Source: Semisulcospira habei (lineage: Eukaryota > Mollusca > Gastropoda > Semisulcospiridae). From it: a DNA stretch of 64,000 nt. A program made the translations under genes and the position numbers. The stretch is from NCBI GenBank assembly GCA_036245525.1, contig BTPG01000008.1, forward strand, positions 30,439,731 to 30,503,730, in the 5' to 3' direction. The notes under the pieces were generated by a model, which did not search any database, was not told the DNA's origin, and saw nothing but the letters and a program-made list of their open reading frames with translations. This document shows, piece by piece, positions 37,909-52,200 of the stretch (the first letter of the stretch is position 1; the number at the start of each line of letters is the position of its first letter).

Positions 37909-40900
37909 GCTTACCTTAGTAGAAACTCGTCCCGTATTCAGCGTCCTGGCACAGGATGGTCGGATGAAAGAATAAAAACGTGTGTATAATTCGTAAAGCC
38001 AACGGTTTCTTCCGGTTTGAAAGGATGTGTCAGTCTGCACCTGGGGACTGAAACTGTGCAGGCCTGTCAAGTTAGGAATGTCTGGAATTCAGTTTCTGGC
38101 CTGTCAGGGACACAGAGACTGATCTATATACATGTCTCTAGTGTAGTCAGCGTAACATTTTTTTTTTTGTGGTTCTTTTCACGGCACTACGATATCTTTT
38201 CAGTTTTGAACAGTAGTTTGCCTCCTGTCACCATCTTTGATGCGTGTATGTACTTACTAATGAGCTAGCATTGATTTGGTAACCAATATACGTGTATGGA
38301 TTTGGTGACTTGCCAAATTATATTCCGCTTTTCATAATAGTCTACGGTTAAACACAGTGTCGGAAATCGTCAGTTATCTTTGTTGTTTAATGGCATGCCT
38401 CTAAAATGTGTGCAAGCCAGGCATGGTACTGTCTTCATGCTGTCCTTTTAGCAGGTACTTTTATTGTTTCTTTGCCAGCTGGACGATCGTAACGGCATCT
38501 ACCGTCTTTAAGCTTTCGAAATCAGTGTGCTTTGTTCAGACTTCTGCCTGCTTAAAAATGGTAGCTGGAGTTACGGCTCTTCAGCATGCATGATGCGCCG
38601 AGTGCCTGAATGTAAACACGCGCGCGGTGGACCAGGCACATACAGATAAGGCCTTTACGCCCCCGCCACTGGTAATAGCGCGCTTCTTATACACTGCCGT
38701 AATGAGCGCTTCTGGGGTTATAACGCGAGACAACTCTTGTGTTTTTGCCGCGAGGTGGCGCCCACTTAACAGGCGTTTATTTCATTTCCGGTATCTTCGG
38801 CTGTGTAAAAGTCTACGTGATAAAAGTCTTCGCTGTTTTGCTGTCTTTGCTGAAACTATTGACGAAGGTTGAAAATGGATGGGCCATACGGTAGCAGGAC
38901 GATACCAGAGTTGAAAGCTGAGCTTCGACGGAGGAAAGCTAGAACAAGTGGCCGGAAAATGGAGCTGGTTGAGAGGTATGTAGAGCGTAAATAGTGATAC
39001 TTTCGGTTTTGGTTTCAACTAATCTGTGACATTGAAAAAACATGAATTTTGCTTCAAATTTTGTGGTCTTCAAAACTGAAATCTTCTTGTATGCCTCAGT
39101 ATCATGCACTCATCATATTGACATACGAACCGGCTGGTTTTGACTTTTAAAATGAATTTAAATTTTAACTTTTACTCTAAATCCTAGTCAGCTAAACAGG
39201 AACTGGTAATGTCTACCAATTTGTGTTTAATTGTATTTCAGATTGGAGGCCTATGACCGAAATGCCAATTTTGGAGCTGTAGATGATTGTCAGTGTCCGG
39301 CAGAATTTCAGATGATGCTTCCTGATCCAACAACCTACAAAGATCTGCATAGTGACATGGTTATTCCAGCACTTTTTGTGAAGGATGTGGATCTGTACCT
39401 GGCCAATATGGAGAAGCAGCTTGACAAAAAGGCAATTAACCTTTACGTAAACAGCTATGTCAATTTTGTGCGAGTGTCTGTAGTTGACCGAGGTGCCTTT
39501 TTCAAGGCGGAGGTTAGAGCAGAAATGAAGGCAACAGTGACATACAAAGTTGACATTCAGTTGTCAAGTGAAAGTGTTGTTAAAGAGTGCCAGTGTGAGT
39601 GTGCTGCTGGAATGGGCCCACATGCTCACTGCAAGCACATTAATTGTGTTCTCTATGGCATAACAGAGTATACAAGAACCAAGACATTTAAGACTATCGC
39701 GACATGTACACAGCAGCTGCAGACTTTTCATCAAGCAAAGAGGCATCTGGGATCCCCAGTTAAAGTACAAAACCTGAAACTTCACATTAAGGACACTGTG
39801 GATTTTGATCCAAGGCCCGCTCACATGCAGAAACGGGTCGGATATGTTGATTTTGTTAGAAACACTCTTGTGAATGAACAACTGTTTTCATCATCGCCGA
39901 TTATGCATGTTTTCCCCCCTGCCAATCCATATGGTCTTTTTTGTGACCACGATTACTGTGCCCTCCGCCCGGATGAAGATTATTTAGAGAAACTTAGAGT
40001 GGTTTCCATATCACCCATTCAAAGACAGTGCATTGAAATAGACACACGGGACAGCAGAAAGCGATGGAAAGAGGAACGCCAAAAGCGGATTTGTTCATCT
40101 GCCTTCGGCACTGTGTGCAAGTCCACTGAAAAGGCAGACAAAGCAAAACTTGCCAAGAGATTAGTGCAGGGAAGGGAATTCCGCTGTGCGGCAACAACTT
40201 ACGGCATAACATATGAACATATTGCCGTTCAGAGATACGAAGAGACAACTGGAGTCTCAACTCAAAAATGTGGACTGTTTGTATCAGAGACTCTCCCTTT
40301 CTTAGCAAGTACACCTGATCGCATTGTGAGTGATACATCTCTGCTGGAAGTGAAGTGTCCTTATACATCCAGACACATGACTGTGTCTCCTAAAACTGTG
40401 CCCTACTTATACAGGTCCCAAGACGGCAGTCTTCAACTCAAGAGAAACAACAGCTACTTTTTTCAGGTTCAAGGACAAATGTATTGTTTAGGGCCAGAGG
40501 TAAAGAGAGTGGATTTTTGTGTGTTCACTCAAAAAGACTTTCAAATAATTAAAGTACTCAGGGATGAAGAATTCATCAAAACCATGGTTGACAATTTGCA
40601 AGGTTTTCATGACAACTTCCACAAGGATGCATTGCTGGAGAAATTCTGCTTCAAAAACTACGGGGAACATTTTTGCCCCCAACCCTGAGAAACAACAATA
40701 TTATTTCTTCCATTGTATGTGTATCACGGTATGGTTCCTCAAACTCACAAAGTTAGTTAGTTAGTTATTCATTGCTTTTATGTGCACATGTCCTTGTAAA
40801 TTAACATGAGTTTGAACCTGCTCTTGGTGTGTAATATTTTTTGTGGCGTTTTTGAATCCGATTTAATATTGTGATTCTCAGTACCTACTTTTCCACCCTT

Positions 40901-43900
40901 CCCACCACGTGAGCGAATATCACTGTAGTGTCATGTTTCTGTCTGAGCAAAGTTGTCATCACGCTTTGTGTTCATAAAAATGATGTTTATTAGAGTGAGA
41001 GATTCCATTTGTAGTAGTATAGCCTGATTAGGAGGAAAGCAGGTAATTGAACAGTAAGCCCTTGGTTTAAACATATGTGATGGGGTGAGGTAGGAGGAGT
41101 CGGAAAATTAAGATTAGATGGTGGTGGTTGGACTTAGTGAGACTGAGACTCGTTCATGTTGAGCTAAACTTTTATTTCTAACAAAACTAGAAAGTAGAAA
41201 CCAGAAAGCAGAAAGCAGTACCTGTAGAATAAACAAACAGGTAATCAGTAATGGTGCCAAGAATACAATAAACAAGGCACATAACTAAACTAAGGCATAT
41301 ATCAACATGCAGTGAACGTACAACACTTTGATTTTAAAGACTGACAAAATCAAAGTGATGGTCGTGTAACATATAGAATGTGTAGTAATAGACATGATAG
41401 CAAATAAAATGAAAAATATAAGTCACAATACTAACTACAAGTTAAATGCAAAGTACTAAAAATAACATAGCAAAAGTAAAATACCAAATTAAATCAGATG
41501 CTATGCCAGCGGTACAATAGCTATGTGACTAGGCACTAAGGAATAGTATATAGAAATAACTAGTATCAAGTATATCCGTTGTGTCGTTGCCTTGTCATCT
41601 TGATATAATTTATGCATAAGTGTATATTAGTGTGCTTGAATAAGAATGAATGTGTTTGAGTGTGCCTTGAGTTGAGATATGTGCGCGTTATAAGTTCTTG
41701 TGTTATATATAATATACTTGGTGATTATGACATAACTTGATGATGATGTACCTTGCAAATAAAGTCCCAAAGATGCCCAGGGCGTCAAAATTTGGCATGA
41801 TTCTAGTACATTGTTGTTCTTTCTCTTGAGAATATTATTGTATTTACTACAGTGATATTAGACAAAATCATACAAAACTAAATAATTAAATCAATAAAAA
41901 GAATTTATAAAATAAAATTAAAATGAATCAATAAAAAAAACATAGCGTACACTTACATTTCACCTCTAACACTCTTTCTTTCATAATTTTTATTATCATA
42001 TAATAATTATGTATCTTGGACCTATGTCATTTGTTTACAAGTTTGTCGACATCCTAGATCCTATAAGTTTTTTAAAAAAAAAACAGCTGATATGTTGTTT
42101 TTTGGTCTGGTGTCGCCTCGGTACCTCAAGCAGATAAATTCCAAACAAAACCTTGCTCATGCGTCATACTGGATGGAACCTAGGCATAATATAATAGTAT
42201 AATATTAGCAGATAGGGGTATGTAGTATTAGTAATCAAAATCACGCATCTCTAGACACAATATTGTTTCGGAAGTTGCACAGAGCGTAACACACAGCAAT
42301 AATGTGGTGAGCAAGCTTTGTTTCTGTTGCATCAAGCACACCAGTCAATACTTTGTAAGTCTTGCCCATGCCGATTATGCGCTCAATATGTACTCGCTTG
42401 CTGGACACTTTTCTGTCACTGAGAACTTGCTTTTCGGTCAATCTGTTTTTCTTTGAGAAAAAAGCTGGAATGTTAACCTGTACATCCTTAGGTGCAAACA
42501 AGTCTTGCACATTAAATCCTTTGTCTGCCATCACAGAATCACCTGGATCACACCAAAGTGGGATATTGCTTCTCTCAATAATCTGTCTGTCTGAAACAGA
42601 TCCCCCATACACTTGAGACACATACGACACCAGCCCGCCTGGAGTTGATCCAATGATTGCTTTCACAGTGTTCTTGTTCTTGTATGAGCTGAAGGTGGCA
42701 CGCTGTGTTGCAGGATTAGATGGCTTTTCAATGGGGACCTCGGTTCCATCCAGTATGACGCGTGTGCTAGGAAATTTCTGCTTGAAGTCACTAGGTGCAA
42801 AATAACTCACAAGTTCTTTGGGCACCCAAGTGTCTATTTCTCCCCACTGCCTAGAACAAAAGTTAATCCATGTTATGTACACATTTTCTGCAGTGTATTT
42901 AGACACTCCACACATGCTTGATAAAGGAAGGTAATCGATATCCTGTCTCAATTTTCCCAACATGAGCAGAAATTGGTTAATAGGTGAAATAGTCGACACC
43001 GTCCTTGTTCTCCAGTATGTGAGATGGTGTACTGCTGGACCAAGAGTCTTAAACACCGCATGAAACCTCGCGTAGGAGACGAGTCCAGTATAATAATGTA
43101 GAAGCTCAGAGTTGTGTTCGAGGTTTTCCACAGACAGGTACGGTGGATGCAGTTTCCCTGTTATCAGTGTCTGTGTTTCTGTAGCCACAGTGATGTTTTC
43201 GGTCTGTGTGTCCTTGTTGGCAACTTCAGCTAACTCAGCATCCACCTGAAACAAACAGGATAACAAGTGTGCAAATAATTCCTTTCATAAAAAATAGTTG
43301 TTCATTTCTAAATTTAAAAGAAAATAATGCTGTTTTTTGTGTTTTTGTTTTTTCCCCATAGAAATAACAGAAAGAACAGAGAAAATGTTTGTGTTCATAG
43401 AAATAGATTTACAGGAGACATTTTCCTTCTATGTTTAGAACACAAGAGATACTGCAGACTTTATTTGAGTTTAGATTTACAGGAGACATTTTCTTTCTAT
43501 GTTTAGAACATGAGAGATACTGCAGACTTTATTTGAGCGACTCGTGACTCGAGTCTGTCCACGTTTATCGGCTTTGTTCTCGACAACCACTGGGTCGATT
43601 AAGATAAAATTTGGCACATTATTTGGAATTCAGGTCCATTGAATGTATTAAATTTTCAGCGCTGAGCAGGTAAATAAAACCGTTAAAATCCGTTATTTCC
43701 CAGTTTTATACCAAGTTTTTCCTTGATTAATTCAGTTATATAATTTTCAAGAAAACCAAAATTTTGGCAGTTAAAAACCATTCTAATTTATACCCCACTT
43801 TTTTTTCAAGAATTTTGTACGTGGTTGGGGAAAAAGTGTTATGAAATAGTTTTGGGTGCCTAACGGTACCCTCTTATTGGTATGCAACTGAAACTCAACA

Positions 43901-46188
43901 CTCCTTACCTTGGCCATGGCATATCTTTTAGCTGAAACACTGAAGGGCAAATAGCATACCTCACTGACTGCACGTGCACTGTCACCAGTCCCCTCAAAGT
44001 TGCAATCATGATGACCAATGTCAGCTTCCACTTCCAGTTCAGCCCCAAGAAAGGTATCCAAGCCAGTGATTTCTTGAAGCAGCATCTCTTCTCCCTTTAA
44101 GAAAGAAGTTAATATTCAACTTACATGTAAAGCACTGGCAATACTGCAGACCTAATAAGCATAAACATCCTGGTTTTATTTTCCTTAGTTACAGTTTACC
44201 AATACCAGAAGATCAATTATTTCGAGGTCTGATGCACTGTACGTTGGTTAATCTCATTTATAGAATTATGTATTATTATGTTCATTTGGCCTCACCCCAA
44301 AATCCGTGTGGACTTTTCTCTTTTTGGTCTCTGTTTCTCTCAGACGTGCTGGTCGTTTCTCTGCCCTGGATTTCCGATTTTCTGCTGGCAGACTTAGAGG
44401 TTTAACCCAGTAAAAGACACTAGGTACAGCGTTTGGCTTCAGTCGTTTCCTTTGCCTCGCTAGTCCACCTGCACACATAAAAAAATAATAATAATAAAAA
44501 TAAATAAATAAATGAAATAAAAGAAGACAGTAGTCTTCATTGTTTAAATTTAATAATATAATGTAAAGCTTCACTTATGCAAATGTTTTGCACGCACAAC
44601 AAATGTAAGTGTTCTTCCTATTCTTATTTTTTCATTTTTTTCCCATGAATGAATAGTTCATACGTTTTTAGAGTGGTAATAATTATTGAAATCACCAAAA
44701 GTTTAAGCAATGCAACATATACGTGAGGCATTTACCTACTTTGTCTTCAAACACGCTCCACACACACACAGACACTGTAATCAGATATATGTCATACATC
44801 AGATATTAACTTTTATGAGCAGACATGCAGGTATGTGCAGGGCTTCTGAAAGACATTTTTTCTGATTAAACAGCGAAAAAGTTGACTCGCCCAACCAAAC
44901 ATGGTTTACGAATCAAAAGCAAATTTGAGGGGAAAATGCGCCAGATAGTTGGAAAAGGAAGAAAATGTGTCATGTGAGGATTTTTTTTACTTACAAACTT
45001 AAATCTTGAAGTTATGTTATACTTATAGATTATTCAAAAACATTGCACGTAAGTGTCTATTTCTTAGCATTGATCATCTATGATGGGCTGCAAAAATGGC
45101 TGCATAGACATCCTAGAGAATATCTGGTCCCCTTTACCTTTAGGCATTACTAGCTTTAGTTTCTGTGGCTGGAAAATATACTGGCCAATTTGGCTACTTC
45201 ACCTGCACAATCTGGTAGCCAAACAGAAAATCAGGTAGCATTTGGCAACCTGCTTAAGAAGCCCTGCATGCAAATAAAAAAGGACTCACAGTTCCAAAAC
45301 AACTGTTACGTACCAGAAGCCGTGGGCCCGTCTTTGTAGTCTGTTGGCAGAAAATGTTTCGGGCACACCACACTCGTCGATGTTGGGGCCCAGTTGTCGC
45401 GTCGAACAGCAATAATCCATCGCTTCCTGACCTCTTTGTCACTCGGGAATTTAAAACCTAACGCACTGTTGCACTTGTACACTACGCATCGGTTCGGCAT
45501 TTTGATAATTGATGTAGTTGAAAGGGAAATACAGCTTCAGGATTCGCTATGTTTACACTCTAGCAACAAGGCGGAAGTGAAACAAGCGCCTGTTAAAAGG
45601 ACTCCACCTAGCGGAAAGAAGAAAGGGGCATAACCTCGCCAGAAGCGCTCATTCAAGATGCGGCTGTCTGGCATGCAGCTGTCTCGCCCAAAACCGTTAA
45701 TTGATTTAAGTTCTCATCAATAACACATTATATATGTGACTGATTGAAATATGGATATCACAGGATAAATCTACACACAAAAACGGTTTCGGCGATATAA
45801 AAATCACAAAATCGCCAAAATGTCGATTTACGGCCCTTACGCCCGGAACCCTCGATATAATGCGTGAAAATAATCACCAAAACGTGAAAATATATTTTTT
45901 CCCAAAATATCTAATTATCACTCAAAAAGTTCTAGAGGTATAATGCTGGTTAATGAACTCATTCAATATGTCCCTTTGATCTAGCTATACACAAAATATC
46001 TAGTAAAAATAAGTAAAATTATGGACTCCAGTGTGGTTCAACCGGTTTTTGTGAAACGACCATATTCTCGCCAATGAGCATCTTAATCAAAACATTGAAA
46101 AAAGGTCCCGAGATTATTCTTTTAGGGGCAATATCCTAAATGTTGAAGCTTGTCCGTCGTCAAACACGGGCTCTAGTTGCTGTCACAT

Positions 46189-46222
<34 letters not shown>

Positions 46223-49200
46223 GCACGCACGCACGCACGCACGCGCGCGCGCGGCGCTTTTGGCGCCAAAAAGACGTTCTCTAGCAAGATTTGCGTAGCT
46301 AGACTATCTTGTTACTTCTTTGCCAGGACTTCTGGGCCGCATGCTAAAAACGTCATGTGCATGCTCCGGAATGCGCTTCGACCCAGCCCCATTTCAAAGT
46401 CTTCGTATTTTTTAATACAGTAGACAAAAACCCCACCCAATCCATTCAGTAAAATCTTCCTTTGTGTTTGTGTATTTTTTATTTTTCTTTTGACGAACGT
46501 CTTTTGTACAATAGATTTGAGTTCACACTGATGAACACGCTGCGCTTCAACTATGATGACATCCAGTCCCTTTCTTCATATGAACAGAAGGCTACAGACC
46601 TACCCATATGAACAGAAATGTGAATGGACAGTTCTGAGGCAAAACTAGCCAAGTGGGAAGAAACAGTAACTGACCCTTCTTTTAAAGTTAAAAATTTATT
46701 GAATAACACTTGGACCTTCTTTCATGAAGACTCTCAACTATATGATTATCCTGAAGCATAATAACAGTTCAGTAAAAGTTCTCCAATCCTCAAAGTAAGA
46801 TCGAAATAACCTGTGACTGCCTGCATCACTCTGTCTGTTACCTCTGGAGTGAGTTTACGCCTTTTTGTTTGTTTATTTTTAATGTCGAAAGAGAAGCAAA
46901 TCGCTTCAGTATGAACTTGCAGTAGCAGACGACAGGAGACGGTGTGAGATCTTGTAACAGAAAAGTAGGCCCTATATTAGTGAGCTTTTGAAAGGTGACG
47001 CCTGTTAGGTCACTATGCAGTCCACTTGACCTAAAGTTTTATCACCACTTTGCCTTCCTTCTTTGCAATCATGTGAAGTCACGTGTGAATCAAGACAAAG
47101 TACATGACTCCCAAAAATTATCCTTTTTTTGTTCACACCAAAAGGTCAACAATATTTTCATAAAAAACATGTCCTGCTACAAAATATTTAGGCAGTCTGA
47201 CTGTATAAACAGCCAGCATTTGTCAACAGTTCAGAGATGGTTAGTCACTCTGTAACAAGATGTTGTGACCCCATCAGCTGTGTCAATCTGTACATGTACC
47301 TACTTAGGGCATACACATTCAGCTTAACCCTCTTAACCCCAAGGCCGCATTTCCAAACTTTTGGAGGCGTTGTCTAACGACTATGCACCAGTTGTAGGAG
47401 ATGGATTGATCATGATAATTCAAGGGTAGTGCCAGATGAGCTTGGATACTATATGTGGGAAAATCTATTTGCTAATCCCGTAGTAAGCAAAAAGCAATCA
47501 GGCCACAGTCAGCCCATGCACAGCTGTGTTCATGGGCCAATGGCGGCCCGATGATCTTTTGCATACTGTGTATATGTAACAGTGAAAAAGTACTACAGCT
47601 GATTCAATACGCACACACCCTTCCACGGCAAAAAGAGGAAGCAGATCACACAACCACTCAGCCAGCCCCTGACATCAGCAAGAGGCATAGAGTTTCATGA
47701 GCCCCTGCAAGACAGGGGCTCATGACAATCTATATCTCCTGCTGGCAGGCCCACATAGGCCCAAAACGTCACTCACTCAGCCGTCACCTGTCATTATTTC
47801 CTCCGCTAAGTGGTAGTCCGAAAACACTGTCTACGTGTACTTACCCAATGTCGACACAGTATTCGTGGCATGGTCGACATACGTTGTTGATGTCTGGGTA
47901 CATGGACAGAGGGCACTTGTCGAAGCAGCTCACCTGCCCATCCAGGCCACGGATGGCCACATTAGCACAGGTCTCACAGTCAGTGATTTCCTGAAATACA
48001 TTGTAAAGGGTCAGGTACTGTGTGTTTCTCCCTCACCCTGAATCCGTCCTGAAATCTGCAATGAGGTCCTTCGACATAAGGGGGAAGGGGAAAGTCAAGT
48101 GAAGAAAAGGTCATCGGGTCAACATCGGCCGCTGTTGGCTCACGCACAGCCGTAGGTGGGCCGACCGCGACCGACGCCAGCCCAGCTGACTTTGCTTGCT
48201 GAAGGGATGGAGGTGGGGGTGGGTGGGTGGAGGGGCATGGTACCCAGTAAACAAAGGTTCTCAGGCCCACAACGACCAAAGTGGGCCTGAAGACGTTTTG
48301 CTACTAGGGTGGGGGTGGGGGTGGGGGGTGGGGGTCGTGGGGCTTAGGGGGGCCGGGGAGGGGGGTCGGGGAGGAGGGAGTGTGTGTGTGTGTGTTTGGG
48401 GGGGGGGGGGGGGGGCATGGGTCCAGAAAGGTACGGTGAAGGCAGCAGGGACCAAAAGGCAATTCCAACAACTTACAACCTTAACACTATAAGCCTTAAC
48501 ATTTGGAATACACCAATGTGTGAAATAAGTTTTGACTAAAATAGTTCAAGGGTAGTGCTAGAATAGCTTGGCGCCAAGCTATTCTGGCAACACCCTTGAA
48601 TTAAAGCCAATGGCCTCAGTATGATATGGGATAACAGATCTAGGACTTTTCCTAAGAGTCCCGGGACATCCAGACCTGTATAAGTTTCTCATCTAGCTGC
48701 TACAACCAAAGTCCCTTGACTTGTCGCCACACACCACCCTTATTTTAAAGGGAAAAGGTGATGGGTTGTTGTCACTGACCTACATCTGTTGCATCAGTGG
48801 TGCCAGTTTAACCCTTTGACTGACAGTGGACACAGATTGCGCTTTTGATATTCTAAATTCAATGTCAGAGATCCCTAGCCATCAGAGGAACATGGATACA
48901 ATTGCGGGGGCTGATGAGGATCTATATCTCATGCATTTAGGTGGTGTTCAGTTCAGTGAGCGCTAGCCTCACCTATCTGGTTTGTGAGTAATTATAACTC
49001 GAGGCAAATTTGTATCGCTATATCGTTACATTGTTGTGTAATGTTCTGTGCATCTACTGTGGGAAATTAGGGTATTTACCTGACCACATATGGTAGTGCA
49101 CCTTCGTGTTTGTGTATGTATGTTTCCCCTGCCTACTTCCTACGTTCCGGAGAAAGACATGGGTTATATAAGAGACCTGATGCATCTTTTTTGAAGATGC

Positions 49201-52200
49201 AAATGATCGTCTTATTCTATACCTGCGTATTTCTCTGTGGGCTGGCGATTGGGTGCCTGATAGGCGGGGGCAGGGGATCTAACTGTTTGTCTGTCCGGCG
49301 CTGAGTGATTCCTCTTGGTTCGTGTACAATTCTGCCAGCGCTAGCCTCACCTATCTGGTTTGAGAGGTGTTCAGTTTGTCTTGTCAGTGAAACTCAAGGT
49401 ACACATGCCTGCCCGTTACACGTATGAAAGCTACCCCAGTAGCAAAACCTGTTCAGTCCCATGACGGCCCCAGTGGGCCCACGCACGGCATTTGCACAGT
49501 GTGAATAAATGACATACTGGGCCTGTGCACGAGTTATTGCACTCTTTGTGGCAGCGCTTGCATTTGCCTTCGCCAGCATGATAGAGCAGTGGCTTGTCGG
49601 AGCAGCTGGAGAGACACAGGTGCTCCTCTTCAAACTCGAACTCCTTGCACTTGAGGCACCTGTTAGGGCCTGGGCCCCAGCACCCAGCCCTGTTACACTG
49701 GCGGTCGCACACCGCATTTTCCGCCTCTGTACACAAACACAGCAAATGTTGTATGTACTGACGAGCAAAGAAATGCGACATATCTGGAATCATCCGAAAC
49801 ACGAGCAAAAGAAATGCAACATTTTAAAAAAAAATCATTGGAAACACTTTTTTTGCTCATCAGTGTAGCTCAAAGATATAGTCTAGGAAATAGATCGAAC
49901 ATTGTGCAGTTCTAGGGTGGTGCTAGAATAGATTAAAACTGAATACAAATCAGTTCAGCACTATGGTTTGTTATGCCGTGTCAGCACACCTAATGAGCTT
50001 CTATGGCAGTCTGGCACATGCAGCAAACGCTCACGCGTAATCGCACTTATTTATTCTGCGTAGCTGTTAGTGTATCAATCTATTTTTAGCCGTTTCTCAT
50101 ACTAAAAGCGTTGTATTAAAAGAAAGGAGTGGAGTCATTATCAGGTTACTTGATATAAAGACGATGTGTGCTGAACTAGATTGTCCTGTGTCTAAATGAA
50201 CCATAACTAGACCTGTCTGCAGCGTTTCGTAAACATCTGTTACAGATGTGTATCTTTGAACTACTAGTGGGCCAATAATTGACACCAGGCACCCACAGAT
50301 AGACAACCATGTTTGTAGGCATACTGAAACTGCTGTAACCACCTACTACATTTATTTATGGTAAGATGATAATGAAAAAGAAAATCCTGAATGATTCGGA
50401 ATGTGTATTGATCGTCAGTACCTTACTGACGATGCCTGTAAGCAAATTGCATGTTCACAGATTTGGCAAGGTGTGACTACTGTAACTCTGTAATGTCAGG
50501 TATTTCGAACGATCTGCTCTACAGGCTCCAGAAGATTCAAAACAATGCATCAGGCTTGTACTGAAAAAATCAAAGGGTGACTACATCATTGCCTTGCTTA
50601 AGCAATTACATTGGCTTCCTGTGAAGTTCAGAATTGAATTATCAAGGGCCTGAAAAACGAGGGAAGCAATTTAGCACAATATGCCAGGAGTGTTTTATCA
50701 AGGGCCTGAAAAACGAGGGAAGCAATTTTGTAAACACTCCTGGCATATTGTGCTCCAGCACTGACGACAGAATATTGACCACCCCCAGAATGTCCCTAAA
50801 AACCTTTGGACAGTGGTCCTTTTCTTTCCAAGTTCCCTAAGTGTGGAATGGTCTTCCCCATGATATTCGCCATGCACCATCTTTGGCCATTTTCAGGGCT
50901 AGATTGAAAACATATTATTTTCAATCTGGCCTTTGAAAGGGATTGATAAACCCTACGTTTTCCCATCAGCATTTACATATCTGATCAGGCTCTTGAATTG
51001 TTATGTTTATTATTTTAGTATTGTGTCAGTGTGCATTTGGACCTATGAATGATTGCGTTATTGTATGTTGTCGGTACCTTAGTTAGTTAATTTCAATTAG
51101 ATTATCAAGATGTAAAGTGCTCAGAGCCTTTCTTTGTGGGGATATTGTGCTATAGGAGAGTTATATATTATCATTATTATTATTAGTTCAATGAAAACAA
51201 TGGTTTAAATGCCCCCAAAACATGCAACTTTGTGGTTTTTTTCTGGGCTTTTAAGCCACTGTTTTCGTCAGAACACATGCAATTTTGATGCAAATACAAA
51301 CATCTATTGCAGAATGTCAAAGCTGTTCAGTAAATTTATGAAAAGGTTCCTGTGGAAAATGATTTTAAAACCCCCAAAAACTACACAGCTGCGAAACCCT
51401 ATAGTGGCACATAACCGCTGAAATGGTAACCTACCACATTTGTCAGGTGGGCTGTTTAAGCTCACTTCAAACTTCTGTTTGGAGTAAGAGAAAAGAGCGC
51501 TCCAGTCGATTGTGTAGGCATAACACAGATCAGTATTGGCCAGTATGTACACGTTGCCGTTGCGAATAGACTTGAGAGACGTCAATGACAGTGAGCGCAG
51601 AGGAGTGCCAAGGATGTGCACGGCTTGTCCCGAACTGCAACATACAGAAAAGTTCTATCATGTACATCACTATTTCAATATGCAGACTAATTTACCCATC
51701 TAACCCCAAAACCACATTTCCCATGCATGCATAATTAAAGGGTAGTGCCAGATTAGCTTTTAATTGTCATGGTCGATCCATCTCCTGCTGTAGTGCATCA
51801 GGGTTAAATGTGTAGATTAACACATGTTGCCACCAGCTGCAGGAGCTGGACTGTGTATTAACCCCTTTGTACACAGTACCGGTAGCTACACAGTGCAGGG
51901 TGGAACAGAAAAAACAGACTCNNNNNNNNNNNNNNNNNNNNNNNNNNGGGGGGGGGGCGGGCTCATAAGGTTCTATATCTCTTGCAGTTACTTAGGCGTT
52001 GAACATTTTTTTGAACATTTATTTTGTCAGTAGTGAAGGGGTGGTTAAGGTACTTGTACATGTATGCACGGCCACCTGTAACATTTTCAATAACAAGGGC
52101 TGCATGCAAACTGGTAATGATAAGATGTGCACCTCATAAATCTAAAAGAAACTTAAATTCAATTCAATTCTTAAGAAATTAGAAAAACCTTTACTGGGCA

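Larger units (their letters stand above)
33120..45859. mobile_element. 12.7-kb DNA transposon, ISL2EU-like, three genes
   Basis: The ends are a 30-base inverted repeat: ATATCGAGGGTTCCGGGCGT at 33,120, running to 33,149, with its complement at 45,830-45,859 and one mismatch. Because the end is self-complementary next to the junction, the target duplication could be AT, TA or ATAT. Three genes lie inside: an OTU/DUF7869-like giant (minus, 34,335-37,698), a SAP-SWIM-YqaJ protein (plus, 38,875-40,688) and a THAP-DDE transposase (minus, 42,241-45,500). A THAP/DDE transposase paired with a YqaJ protein is, as I recall, the mark of the ISL2EU (IS4EU) superfamily. The element lies in a 16-kb intron of the EGFR-like gene. 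Transposase and YqaJ frames are intact, so the insertion looks fairly young. Confidence 0.85.

Noticed and set aside
48196..48492. Gly/Trp-rich frames
   Set aside because: They read through a G-rich low-complexity run.
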